Assembly: GCA_942493125.1 (NCBI GenBank)
Contig: OW818667.1
Coordinates: 372,001 to 436,000 of the forward strand
Direction: 5' to 3'
Source of the DNA: Fusibacter_C sp942493125
GTDB taxonomy: Bacteria; Bacillota; Clostridia; Peptostreptococcales; Acidaminobacteraceae
Length of the DNA stretch: 64,000 bases
The position numbers and the translations under genes are program-made. The notes under the pieces are model-generated. The model had not been told where the DNA came from. It searched no databases and saw only the letters and a list, made by a program, of their open reading frames with translations. This document shows positions 24,880 to 32,853 of the stretch, one piece after another. The first letter of the stretch is position 1, and the number at the start of each line of letters is the position of its first letter.

Positions 24880-26215
24880 TTTTAGTGCCTCCTTTTTTTC
24901 TTCTTTTATAAATGATGCTGATGATATAAGCCGCTATTGCAAGTAAAACTAAAATTGGAGAATTTGATATCAACCAGATTACGAAGTTTTCTACTGCGCG
25001 TCTGATGTCGTTGATAGTGTTGATGAGCCCTTCTTTAGCTTTTCCAAAGAGACTTTCGTCGATTGGTTCAACGATAGGCTTTAAACTTTTAACTTCGTTC
25101 ATCTCTAATGTAATCGTCGTCATATCCACTAGTGATTCCCAATCCTTAATTTGTTTCTCATAAGAGCTGATGCTGCCTCTGACGCGTGTCAGTTCGTTTT
25201 CGATTGTTAAAATATCTGCGATTTCAACTGCTTGATTCATGATTTCACGAAGTCTCGCTTCAGTTACTTTCAAATTCTCAATCTCTGCAGCAGTGTCCCG
25301 ATATGCTTTAGTAATATCGGATGCGTTGCTTGCATTCATCGTTACAAGTCCAAGTGCCTTGATTTGTTCCAATGTTGCATTGAACGCTTCAGATGGCATT
25401 CTGATGGTGATGTATCCATACTTCAAGTTATCTGTTTCAGAATAATAATTTTTGTAAGACGTTGATTCGTTTTCAATATAGCCACCAGAATCTGTGACCA
25501 TCGTTTTTAGAGTTGTCATCACATCATCATATTTTTCGACATCCATACGAATATTGGCTGTTTGTATGATCATGCGGCCTTCTCTATAATCGTCAGCGTC
25601 GGCATTTAACATGGATGGTTCTGTTGTCGCTTCTGGGCTGCTACCTTTTGCAAAGGCATTCTCTTGCTCCTCTACGCCAGTTATACCTGGAGCAGATGGT
25701 GCTGTATCTATGCCTGCACGGTTTCCATCGGAACTGTCACCATACATTGCGGCAGCTGTTGTCTCTTGCAACATATCATATGACTCCATTGCGACGGCTT
25801 GTTCTCCTTTAGGTTGACCTATAAAGAACCCTTTTGTCGCAATGATGACGATGACCATGATTGCTGGAATTGCAGCGATAGCATAGTAGCTACGTTTCAT
25901 TCTAAATTGACTGAGTCGATCGATGATATTTCCAAAAAAATGCGTCTTTACGTCTATCTGTTTGTCTAATTGTTTTTCATACGCCATTTCTTTAGAAGCG
26001 ATGACGAGCTTCTCGTGTAACTCGTTTTCGAAACCTAATGGCAATTCTTTCAAATCTATTTCCCCCATTAGTTGAACCATATACTTGAGTTCTTCAAATT
26101 CAACGGTACACGATTCGCAGGAGTCTAGATGTTCATTGAGTTTTTTGAGTGATTCATCGTCGATCTCTTTATCGACAAATGCGTTCATCAGTTTTCGTGC
26201 TTGTTCACATTCCAT
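24869..26215 (-). CDS. Transmembrane anti-sigma factor with zinc-binding N-terminus and DUF4349 domain
   Basis: 448-residue fusion. The N-terminus is a zinc-binding anti-sigma (ZAS/zf-HC2) domain with H29-x3-C33-x2-C36 (NEHLDSCESC). A membrane segment lies at about residues 109-131. The extracytoplasmic part is DUF4349 (from about 210: IIQTANIRMDVEKYDDVM) with a predicted coiled coil (AEIENLKVTEARLREIM), and a second membrane segment sits near the C-terminus (PILVLLAIAAYIISIIY). It likely holds the ECF sigma factor inactive and senses the envelope through DUF4349. It follows the sigma gene by 15 bases. Function is inferred from architecture and context. Confidence 0.85.
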   Translation of the reverse strand: MECEQARKLMNAFVDKEIDDESLKKLNEHLDSCESCTVEFEELKYMVQLMGEIDLKELPLGFENELHEKLVIASKEMAYEKQLDKQIDVKTHFFGNIIDRLSQFRMKRSYYAIAAIPAIMVIVIIATKGFFIGQPKGEQAVAMESYDMLQETTAAAMYGDSSDGNRAGIDTAPSAPGITGVEEQENAFAKGSSPEATTEPSMLNADADDYREGRMIIQTANIRMDVEKYDDVMTTLKTMVTDSGGYIENESTSYKNYYSETDNLKYGYITIRMPSEAFNATLEQIKALGLVTMNASNASDITKAYRDTAAEIENLKVTEARLREIMNQAVEIADILTIENELTRVRGSISSYEKQIKDWESLVDMTTITLEMNEVKSLKPIVEPIDESLFGKAKEGLINTINDIRRAVENFVIWLISNSPILVLLAIAAYIISIIYKRRKKGGTKNEK

Positions 26216-26230
26216 AAAACTCCCTCCTTT

Positions 26231-26794
26231 CTAATTGTCTGCCAGTTGAACCTGTAGAATATTTTTAAGTGCACTACGACTTCTGTTTAACCTGGAACGT
26301 ACCGTTCCAATAGGTATCTGAAGTATTTCTCCGATTTCTTCATAGGAATATCCAAGTAGATCCTTGAGCACGACAACGGATTTATTATCATCAGATAGCT
26401 TGTTCAGTGCAAGTTCTATGGATTCTTTTAATTCGAGTTTCTCGTAAATAAGTAGCGGATTCGCCTGATCGTCTCTGATGATGTCCTTCAATGTGCCTTC
26501 ATCTGCAAGCTGTGCATCGTAAGATAGAACAACTTCTTTGCGTTTTCTGAGTTCATCTTTACAGACGTTGATCGTAATCCGATATAACCAAGTAGAAAAA
26601 TTGGCCTCCATTTTGAATTGACGGATCGCTTTAAAAGCTTTTATCAAAGTCTCCTGCGACATGTCTTTTGCATCTTCTTCATTGCCCATCATTCTAAATG
26701 CAATATTATAAACATACCTATTGTATTTAACAATGAGTTTTTCAAAGCTTTCGACGTCTCCTTGGATGCTTTTTTCGATGAGCATTGATTCCAT
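26231..26794 (-). CDS. ECF-type RNA polymerase sigma factor
   Basis: 187 residues with only regions sigma-2 (VYNIAFRMMGNEEDAKDMSQETLIKAFKAI) and sigma-4 (LLGYSYEEIGEILQIPIGTVRSRLNRSRSALK), the ECF plan. The upstream DNA carries a GGAACT-N15-CGTC element, the hallmark of ECF autoregulation. ATG at 26792-26794 follows AAAGGAG. Cotranscribed with its anti-sigma factor and the SIMPL protein, so it probably answers cell-envelope stress. Confidence 0.94.
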   Translation of the reverse strand: MESMLIEKSIQGDVESFEKLIVKYNRYVYNIAFRMMGNEEDAKDMSQETLIKAFKAIRQFKMEANFSTWLYRITINVCKDELRKRKEVVLSYDAQLADEGTLKDIIRDDQANPLLIYEKLELKESIELALNKLSDDNKSVVVLKDLLGYSYEEIGEILQIPIGTVRSRLNRSRSALKNILQVQLADN

Positions 26795-26828
26795 TTTTCC
26801 ACTCCTTTCATGAAAGGTATAGTATTAT

Positions 26829-26853
26829 GACGTAAATTAAAAAAAATAGTTCC
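26829..26853 (-). promoter_or_regulatory. ECF-sigma promoter of the sigma operon
   Basis: Minus strand GGAACT (26848-26853), 15-base T-rich spacer, CGTC (26829-26832), 34 bases before the sigma ATG. This matches the general ECF pattern GGAAC-N15/16-CGTC. The same element precedes 29587. Confidence 0.8.
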
Positions 26854-26871
26854 ATCTTTAGTATTATACCA

Positions 26872-26916
26872 AAAAAATAAGCGTCAAACATTCTTCTGTT
26901 AAAAGAATCATTGACG
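26872..26916 (-). terminator. Terminator after the YdjM-like gene
   Basis: Nested hairpin: GCGTCAA/TTGACGC outside and ATTCTT/AAGAAT inside. On the minus strand it is followed by TTATTTTTTTGG. It insulates the sigma operon from the gene upstream. Confidence 0.8.
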
Positions 26917-26969
26917 CGTTCTAATTTTGCAATTTCAGTTATAGAAAGATTCATGAATGACGAACTACA

Positions 26970-27938
26970 TTAGTTTTGATAAACGGGAATAACTTTTTTC
27001 AATTTGTACGGATGCAGTTGTGACGCAATGAAATTATGATCCTTATCCAAGATCAGCGTCGCGTGATGCATAAATTCAGAATTCGTAAAATACCTTAAAT
27101 CAGTGGCTCTTAAAATGAGATGTTCGTTGTCTGAATCTCTCATGACCTTTATGTGCAAATTTGGTGAAAACTGCGTAAACATCTCGCCAACTGCCGACGA
27201 TTTGAATAACTCAAAATAAGTCTGATCTTCAACTTCAAATGTACGTGTAATCTTGATACGATCTATTTTCTTGCTAAAAATCATCCATGGGTTGAACTGA
27301 CCAACGATGTCATGTGTCGCTGTATGCGCTACGAAATCCCATTTGTAGAATGCTTTTAAAGAGGGTATTACGTGAACATCGACACTCGTATAATTTTCAT
27401 TGAAATAGGCATTGAGCCTGATCGCCGCCAGACGCCTGCTTAAATTTCTACCTAATAAATAAACTACAATCAATGCGACACCTGAAGCGAGTTCAAGTGG
27501 TGAGTTTTTGCCATTAAAAATGTAATAAAGACCTACCATCGTAATGACTGGATCATATAAAGTCAGCAAACTCGCTTTCACTTTCTTTTTAAAGAGCTTA
27601 GCACCATAAGAATTGAGAATATCGAGTCCAGTATGAGACAGTGCTCCTAAAAACGTCCAAATCAGTGTCGTCATGAAATTGAACCCTGAAAAGCCCATCG
27701 TAGATAGCAACAAAGTGATAACAACACTAAATCCTGCTAAATAAGGCACAGAATGCGATTTTCCTCGATGATGTTCTAAATAAGCTGCATCATCTTTAAA
27801 TAATCGAATGACAAAATCTAAATCAGGAGACATTGCTCCTAACATGGCACCAATTGTTATTGAACTTTCTATAGATACGGCATCACCTGAAAAAGCAGAT
27901 ATTGCAACGCCAACTAAACCATGGGTTAATGGATCCAT
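26970..27938 (-). CDS. YdjM-like membrane-bound metal-dependent hydrolase family protein
   Basis: 322 residues. The N-terminal half has DPLTHGLVGVAISAF, MSPDLDFV and HRGKSHSVPY, the histidine/aspartate motifs of the YdjM/DUF457 family, interleaved with about four membrane helices (GALSHTGLDILNSYG is another motif). The C-terminal 130 residues are soluble and have no recognised fold. Hydrolase activity is only annotated by homology; in Firmicutes the family has no firm function. Monocistronic, with terminators on both sides. Confidence 0.82.
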   Translation of the reverse strand: MDPLTHGLVGVAISAFSGDAVSIESSITIGAMLGAMSPDLDFVIRLFKDDAAYLEHHRGKSHSVPYLAGFSVVITLLLSTMGFSGFNFMTTLIWTFLGALSHTGLDILNSYGAKLFKKKVKASLLTLYDPVITMVGLYYIFNGKNSPLELASGVALIVVYLLGRNLSRRLAAIRLNAYFNENYTSVDVHVIPSLKAFYKWDFVAHTATHDIVGQFNPWMIFSKKIDRIKITRTFEVEDQTYFELFKSSAVGEMFTQFSPNLHIKVMRDSDNEHLILRATDLRYFTNSEFMHHATLILDKDHNFIASQLHPYKLKKVIPVYQN

Positions 27939-28003
27939 TTTTCTCCTTTATCGCGAACTCAGTAAACAATCGCCAAGTTCGATTTACAATGTTAGACATT
28001 ATT

Positions 28004-28040
28004 ATAAAAAAAGATAGAACGTTATGTAAACCATTCTATC
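28004..28040 (-). terminator. Terminator after the M24 peptidase gene
   Basis: 7-bp stem GATAGAA/TTCTATC (28013-28019 and 28034-28040) with a 14-base loop and a minus-strand T7 tail, about 100 bases after the stop. Confidence 0.75.
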
Positions 28041-28143
28041 ACATGCCCTATTTGTAAACAACGATTAATGCAGAAAATTTAGAAAAGTTTACAAATTTGT
28101 TCTAATTTCAAAAACGGCGTTTCCATCGCTTTATTGGATATAG

Positions 28144-29229
28144 TTATAGACAGATCAACGTTTTATCTACGTGGTTGAGTACCTCACAACCCGTTTCAGT
28201 GACTAAAACCAAATCTTCGATTCTAACACCAAACTCCCTAAGTAAGTAAATACCTGGTTCAATTGAAAATGTCATCCCTACTTCACAGATGTTCTCACTT
28301 GTACCACTGACATCCGGGAACTCATGGACATTGATACCGATGCCATGACCAGTTCTATGTGTAAAGTAATCACCGTAACCAGCTGCTTCGATGACGTCTC
28401 TTGCCGCTTTATCCACTTCGCTTAACGGAACGCCTGGCTTTACTTTTTCAATTGCTTTTAAATTCGCTTGTAAGACGAGTTCATAGATTTCACGATATTT
28501 ATCTGAAGGCGTGCCATAATAAAAACTACGCGTCATATCGGAGCAATAACCGTCCACTCTGCCACCGATGTCGATAACGACTGGTTGATTGATCTCTAGC
28601 ACGGTACTGTCACAGTCATGATGTGGCTCGGCACCACCTGTGCCGAAGCAGACAGTTGGTGTAAACGACATTTCGTGAACGCCGAGCTTTGCATTGATAT
28701 CAACCACTTTCTTTTGGACTTCAAGCTCTGTAAGGGGTCTTAAAGGCGCTTCTTCCTTAATAAACTGCATCAATTCTGTCATGACTTGGTCATTTATCAA
28801 AGATGCTTTAATCATGCGCTCAGCTTCTATTGCATCTTTGCAGAGTCTTACATTGTCCACAGCAGGTGAACCGTTTTCATAACGGCTTTCTGGATGACAT
28901 TTCATGAGTTTGAGTAAAAAATGACTCTGCCAATTTTTATCGACACCAATCACACTACCCGCTTTAATATCATCTGCTAAAAGCTTCAAGGAATCTTCTG
29001 TATCTTTATAATAAATTACAGGAATGCCTAGATCGTTTTGCATCGGAAACAAAGCGCTGATGAATAGATTACAAGTAGACAAAGACACGGAAAGAGCCAA
29101 AAGTCTTTCGCCAGGATGTATTTCTTCATCCAGTAAATAAAAAATGGAATCTGGAGAAGTGATGATTAGATGATCAAGACTAAAGTGCTGCATTTGTTCC
29201 CTAATACGTTTTAAACGCTCTAAGTTCAT
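28144..29229 (-). CDS. M24-family metallopeptidase (Xaa-Pro aminopeptidase-like)
   Basis: 361 residues, cytoplasmic. An N-terminal creatinase-like domain (to about residue 130) precedes the pita-bread catalytic domain. Metal ligands appear in order: VIDIGGRVDGYCSDMTRSF (two Asp), THRTGHGIGINVHE (His), SIEPGIYL (Glu) and GVRIEDLVLV (Glu). It would remove an N-terminal residue ahead of proline, as in peptide fermentation. Monocistronic. Xaa-Pro aminopeptidase versus dipeptidase cannot be settled from sequence. Confidence 0.9.
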   Translation of the reverse strand: MNLERLKRIREQMQHFSLDHLIITSPDSIFYLLDEEIHPGERLLALSVSLSTCNLFISALFPMQNDLGIPVIYYKDTEDSLKLLADDIKAGSVIGVDKNWQSHFLLKLMKCHPESRYENGSPAVDNVRLCKDAIEAERMIKASLINDQVMTELMQFIKEEAPLRPLTELEVQKKVVDINAKLGVHEMSFTPTVCFGTGGAEPHHDCDSTVLEINQPVVIDIGGRVDGYCSDMTRSFYYGTPSDKYREIYELVLQANLKAIEKVKPGVPLSEVDKAARDVIEAAGYGDYFTHRTGHGIGINVHEFPDVSGTSENICEVGMTFSIEPGIYLLREFGVRIEDLVLVTETGCEVLNHVDKTLICL

Positions 29230-29266
29230 GTTAAGGTCTCCTTTAAATCATTTAATAGTGGTAATA

Positions 29267-29277
29267 ATGCAATTTCC
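29267..29277. repeat. Solo end of the GGAAATTGCAT repeat family
   Basis: ATGCAATTTCC in a TAATAATGCAATTTCCATAT context, nearly identical to the right end of copies A and B. It lies about 38 bases upstream of the M24 peptidase start. Confidence 0.5.
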
Positions 29278-29327
29278 ATATCTAATTATACATGGTATAA
29301 AAGGGTCTTGTACACAAAAAAAGTAAA

Positions 29328-29362
29328 AACCCCAAACCGATGCAAAAGCATGATTTGAGGTT
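29328..29362 (-). terminator. Terminator of tRNA-Leu(CAA)
   Basis: Hairpin AACCCCAAA/TTTGAGGTT with an inner ATGC/GCAT stem. The minus-strand tail reads TTTTTACTTTTTTT. It starts six bases after the encoded CCA. Confidence 0.8.
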
Positions 29363-29370
29363 CTTTATGG

Positions 29371-29454
29371 TGCCGAAGGCGGGGGTCGAACCCGCACGAG
29401 TGTTACCTCTCCGGATTTTGAGTCCGGCGCGTCTGCCAATTCCACCACTTCGGC
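29371..29454 (-). tRNA. tRNA-Leu, anticodon CAA
   Basis: Class II tRNA read on the minus strand. Acceptor GCCGAAG/CTTCGGC, anticodon stem CCGGA/TCCGG with loop CTCAAAA, anticodon CAA (reads UUG), long variable arm, T arm GGTTCGACCCC. CCA is encoded at 29368-29370. Confidence 0.97.
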
Positions 29455-29467
29455 CGGCAACTATTTT

Positions 29468-29496
29468 ATATTACCATAAGAATATAAAAATGACAA
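29468..29496 (-). promoter_or_regulatory. Sigma-A promoter of tRNA-Leu(CAA)
   Basis: Minus strand TTGTCA (29491-29496), 17-base spacer, TAATAT (29468-29473), 13 bases before the mature tRNA end. Confidence 0.65.
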
Positions 29497-29526
29497 TATA
29501 AAAATCGAGTTTTTTTTAGTAATTTT

Positions 29527-29552
29527 GGAACTAAATGATGATTGATACCGTC
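29527..29552 (+). promoter_or_regulatory. ECF-sigma promoter of the stalk-domain gene
   Basis: GGAACT (29527-29532), 16-base spacer, CGTC (29549-29552) followed by ATATT. Same hexamer and tetramer as the sigma operon promoter (26829-26853), 34 bases before the ATG. Confidence 0.72.
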
Positions 29553-29586
29553 ATATTAAAGACAACACAAATAAAAGGAGGTTCAC

Positions 29587-30498
29587 ATGAAAAAATATCT
29601 TGTTTTACTGTTGGTTCTGACATTGATTGGCTCTGGATCAGCATTTGCCGTCAATAATAATACGGTTACAGTCGACGGTGCTCCACTAGAAAAAATGTTT
29701 ATCAAAGACGGAAATGGCGCAATTCTATTGCCACTAAAGGCACTAGCTGAAGCTTTTGGGTATGAAGTCAAGTGGTTTTCTACCGATAAGCATATTGAAC
29801 TCATTAAAGGTGCGCGTTTCATCACCATTAAAACCACTGAAAATGCCTATACCTTTGCAAAGATGGCACCCGTTGCACTCAGTTTACAAGCCACAATCAA
29901 AAATGGTTCAACTTATGTGCCTATGGAATTTGTCGAGAAGTTCCTTGAAGGTGGCGTGTTTGAATCAACTGAAGATCTTGAGATCACATCAGGCATTGAC
30001 GACAAAGTGTCAACTTCAAATTTAGTGATTCAGTCAATCGAAGATGGCCGCATCATCGCAAAACACTTTGACAGTGAAGCACATATCATGTTGTCTGCAG
30101 AAACCACTTATAGTGACTATGCGACACAAGCTGCAATTAAACTTACAGATCTTAAAGTTGGTGACACCTTAAAAGTCACACATTCATCCATCATGATCAT
30201 GATTTATCCCCCACAATATGGCGCTTTCCATATTGAGCGCATAAACGATGTCGCTTATACTGAAGGCACAATTCTCAGCATATCAGACAGTTCAATATTG
30301 GTTAAAGGCTCTCAAATGACGATCCAAATAAATGTTTCTAAAGAGACTAAGCTTGAAAATACAAGTGGCACCTCGATGACGCTCTCTCAATTAAGAGTTG
30401 GCAATCAAGTTCGAGTGTACCACAGTTTGGCGATGACAAAGAGTTTACCGCCTCAATCACAAGGCATAAAGATCATCGTTGATTCATTTGTTAAATGA
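29587..30498 (+). CDS. Exported stalk-domain (copper amine oxidase N-terminal-like) protein
   Basis: 303 residues. Signal peptide at residues 1-20 (MKKYLVLLLVLTLIGSGSAFA). Residues 22-125 form a copper amine oxidase N-terminal-like stalk domain (LLPLKALAEAFGYEVKWFSTDKHIELIKG; STYVPMEFVEKFL), a common wall-associated fold in clostridia that is not an oxidase. The C-terminal half has two related beta-rich repeats, one with LKVGDTLKVTHSSIM and one with LRVGNQVRVYHSLAM, each ending near PPQ. RBS AAAGGAGG is strong. An ECF-type promoter links it to the sigma factor at 26231. Role unknown, outside the membrane. Confidence 0.85.
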   Translation: MKKYLVLLLVLTLIGSGSAFAVNNNTVTVDGAPLEKMFIKDGNGAILLPLKALAEAFGYEVKWFSTDKHIELIKGARFITIKTTENAYTFAKMAPVALSLQATIKNGSTYVPMEFVEKFLEGGVFESTEDLEITSGIDDKVSTSNLVIQSIEDGRIIAKHFDSEAHIMLSAETTYSDYATQAAIKLTDLKVGDTLKVTHSSIMIMIYPPQYGAFHIERINDVAYTEGTILSISDSSILVKGSQMTIQINVSKETKLENTSGTSMTLSQLRVGNQVRVYHSLAMTKSLPPQSQGIKIIVDSFVK

Positions 30499-30543
30499 AG
30501 AATTAAATCATTAGAAATTTGACACCATAGTTGATATATAATG

Positions 30544-30583
30544 AACGCCCAATCACGACATTTGTGTGATTGGGCGTTTTTAT
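30544..30583. terminator. Terminator between convergent genes 29587 and 30583
   Basis: Perfect 13-bp stem AACGCCCAATCAC/GTGATTGGGCGTT (30544-30556 and 30566-30578) with T5 on the plus strand. It serves the stalk gene and, more weakly, the minus-strand gene. Confidence 0.88.
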
Positions 30584-32697
30584 TATAGTGGACTTGGTTT
30601 AGAGTATATATAACCTTGAATGAGACTGCACCCGCCTTCTCTGATTAAATTGACCTGAAACTGCGTCTCTACACCTTCTGCGACAACTTCGCAATCAAGT
30701 GCATTAGCGATCCTAACGATGGACATAAAGAGTGAATAGGCAGTTGCATCAGTGACGATGTTATCGATAAATGACTTGTCGACTTTAATTTCATCAAACT
30801 TGATTTTAGATAGATAATTTAAAGAGGAATAGCCAGTTCCAAAATCATCTAAAGAAATCTTTATACCCAAACGCCGGATCTCGTTGATTCTGTTTTGAAC
30901 GAGATTAAAGTCACTGATAAAAACATCTTCTGTGATTTCTAAGATGACCGCACTCGGATTGATGGCACGTTTTTTGATATTCTCATCCATGAATGCCACA
31001 AAACTGTCGTCAAAAAACATAATTGGTGAGATGTTAATGGATACGGATACAGATTCACCATAAAGATCTTGGAGCTTTGGCATATCGTCTAGCGACTTTA
31101 AAACAATCATTTGACTAAAGGCAGTCATGAGGTTCGCTTTATATAGTAGTGGAATAAACTCGTCTGGGCTTATGTTACCGATTTCTGGTGCATGCCAACG
31201 CGCTAAGCTCTCTACGCCATAGACACGACCAACTTTTACGTCTACTTTACATTGGTAATTGACCGTAAAATCGTCATTGATCATTGCGCGTTCTGCAAGA
31301 AGCATGATCTTAGATTCCCGCTCTAAGTTGTGATACATTTCAGGTCGATACTTGACGATCTGAGTAATTTTATGATTTTTTGCATATTGTAAGGCAATTG
31401 ATGCCTTTTGATAAATCATATCGTAATCATTGTCTTCTAAACCGACAGTTACAAAACTGAGATAAAATTCCAGCTGATTGACGTAATTTAAAGCTTTCAA
31501 CTTGGCTTTCAACTGGTCAACATACCGAACGATCCTCTCTTCAACATGCTCCTCAGAACCCAGACCTAACCATACGGCGAATTCATTGCCCCCTATTCGA
31601 GCAACGATGGTCTCTTCAAGTTGGCTATCTATGATTTCTTTGCCAATTGCCTCGATGAGCTTGTCGCCATAACTCGAACCATATATTGAGTTGATTACAT
31701 TAAAGTCCTTGATGTCAATCAGTAAAAAAGAACTCTCAGAAGTGAGGCTTTCAAGACGTGCACTGAGCGACACTTTTAAGAAGTAAGCATTTGGCAACAA
31801 ACTAAGGGTGTCATAATAGGCGTAATGTAATAGTTGGTCGTCTTTCTTGATTAAATTGCTTTGAGCAGTCACGATCGAATCGATCATCGTATTGAACCCA
31901 TGTATTAATGTGCCAAGTTCGTCCTTTGATTGATAATCTGGTACAGTGTTGTATTGTCCTGTTTCTGCATGTTTCATGGCTTCAACCACTTGAATTAAAG
32001 GCTTTGTTATATTAAATATAAAGCGGTTCGCCAGCAAATATCCAGTTATCGTAATTAGAGATAACGTTGTAATCGTGATTTGGATGATAGTCATAGCTGC
32101 CTTATCGAAATCTGAAATATAGGACCCTGCTGTGACAACCCATCCCCAATTTGGATCAAGCTCTGCATAGACGATTTTTTGACCTAGTTTATTCAAGTAT
32201 GGATATTCCCAGGTATATTCCGTAAAGCCACCACCCGATAAAGCCGTTTTCACTGTGTCTTGAACGATATAGACATCGCGTTTAGAATTGCTTTTGTCTT
32301 TATAAAACCATACATCTTCTCCTTCAAGTGTTGGGTGCATGATTTCGATACCTTGCTGACTATAAATGATATAATAGCCATTTTCGCCAAAATCGAGGGC
32401 GTTTTTGTTTTGTCTGGTGCCATCTTCCCTTAATGGTCCCATGAGATAAATTTTAATGGCTTCTTGCGCCTCTTCCAAAGTTATTTCGCCACGTTCTACG
32501 CCCTTGTTCATATCATCGATGAGCATGATGGCTGACTTGACGCCATTTTTGAGGATCACTTTGCCTTTATCAATCATTTCATTTCTTGATACAACGTATC
32601 CAGAAATACCGATGATCAAGCAAGCGACAAATAGAAGCGATGTTGTGAATAAGATCAGTTTTTGACCAAAGGATAACGACTGCCATTTATGTTTCAT
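30583..32697 (-). CDS. Cache-HAMP-GGDEF-EAL cyclic-di-GMP protein
   Basis: 704 residues. Membrane helix near residues 15-35, extracytoplasmic single Cache domain (GENGYYIIYSQQGIEIMHP; DPNWGWVVTAGSYI), second helix near 200-225, HAMP, GGDEF, then EAL. The GGDEF signature is RIGGNEF, with N for the catalytic D, so cyclase activity is doubtful. The EAL part keeps its motifs: ESL for EAL, SINISP, ILEITED, DDFGTGYSS, IKVDKSFI and AEGVET, so it is probably a phosphodiesterase sensing a small extracellular ligand. Start set at ATG 32695-32697 (MKHKWQS) after AGAGG; the upstream open frame runs over a repeat end and a dyad. Confidence 0.92.
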   Translation of the reverse strand: MKHKWQSLSFGQKLILFTTSLLFVACLIIGISGYVVSRNEMIDKGKVILKNGVKSAIMLIDDMNKGVERGEITLEEAQEAIKIYLMGPLREDGTRQNKNALDFGENGYYIIYSQQGIEIMHPTLEGEDVWFYKDKSNSKRDVYIVQDTVKTALSGGGFTEYTWEYPYLNKLGQKIVYAELDPNWGWVVTAGSYISDFDKAAMTIIQITITTLSLITITGYLLANRFIFNITKPLIQVVEAMKHAETGQYNTVPDYQSKDELGTLIHGFNTMIDSIVTAQSNLIKKDDQLLHYAYYDTLSLLPNAYFLKVSLSARLESLTSESSFLLIDIKDFNVINSIYGSSYGDKLIEAIGKEIIDSQLEETIVARIGGNEFAVWLGLGSEEHVEERIVRYVDQLKAKLKALNYVNQLEFYLSFVTVGLEDNDYDMIYQKASIALQYAKNHKITQIVKYRPEMYHNLERESKIMLLAERAMINDDFTVNYQCKVDVKVGRVYGVESLARWHAPEIGNISPDEFIPLLYKANLMTAFSQMIVLKSLDDMPKLQDLYGESVSVSINISPIMFFDDSFVAFMDENIKKRAINPSAVILEITEDVFISDFNLVQNRINEIRRLGIKISLDDFGTGYSSLNYLSKIKFDEIKVDKSFIDNIVTDATAYSLFMSIVRIANALDCEVVAEGVETQFQVNLIREGGCSLIQGYIYSKPSPL

Positions 32698-32713
32698 AAG
32701 ACCTCTAAGTTTA

Positions 32714-32724
32714 GGAAATTGCAT
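32714..32724. repeat. Solo end of the GGAAATTGCAT repeat family
   Basis: GGAAATTGCAT in the 5' leader of the GGDEF-EAL gene, 17 bases upstream of its start. Confidence 0.5.
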
Positions 32725-32768
32725 CTGTAAGCTAATTCTGCTGTTTCCGGAATTAATTACACTAATAT

Positions 32769-32793
32769 AACTAGTATATAACATATACTAGTT
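32769..32793. promoter_or_regulatory. Perfect 10-bp dyad upstream of the GGDEF-EAL gene
   Basis: AACTAGTATA (32769-32778), five-base centre, TATACTAGTT (32784-32793). Likely operator or promoter element about 75 bases upstream of the start. Confidence 0.5.
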
Positions 32794-32803
32794 ATCCTCA
32801 ACG

Positions 32804-32846
32804 CAAAAAAACCGATATTCTCCGCTAATTTGCGAGAATATCGGTT
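32804..32846 (-). terminator. Terminator after hflX
   Basis: 13-bp stem AACCGATATTCTC/GAGAATATCGGTT with an 11-base loop and a minus-strand tail of seven T. It begins eight bases after the hflX stop. Confidence 0.9.
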
Positions 32847-32853
32847 CATAGTG

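Larger units (their letters stand above)
29230..29586. other. Intergenic region holding tRNA-Leu(CAA) and two promoters
   Basis: Between the divergent M24 and stalk-protein genes. Contains a solo repeat end, the tRNA with its promoter and terminator, and the ECF promoter of the stalk gene. Nothing else is recognised. Confidence 0.7.

Noticed and set aside
29587..30498. Copper amine oxidase
   Set aside because: Only the N-terminal stalk-like domain is present; there is no catalytic domain or cofactor tyrosine motif.
30583..32697. Active diguanylate cyclase
   Set aside because: The signature is GGNEF, not GGDEF/GGEEF, while the EAL motifs are intact; called a probable phosphodiesterase instead.
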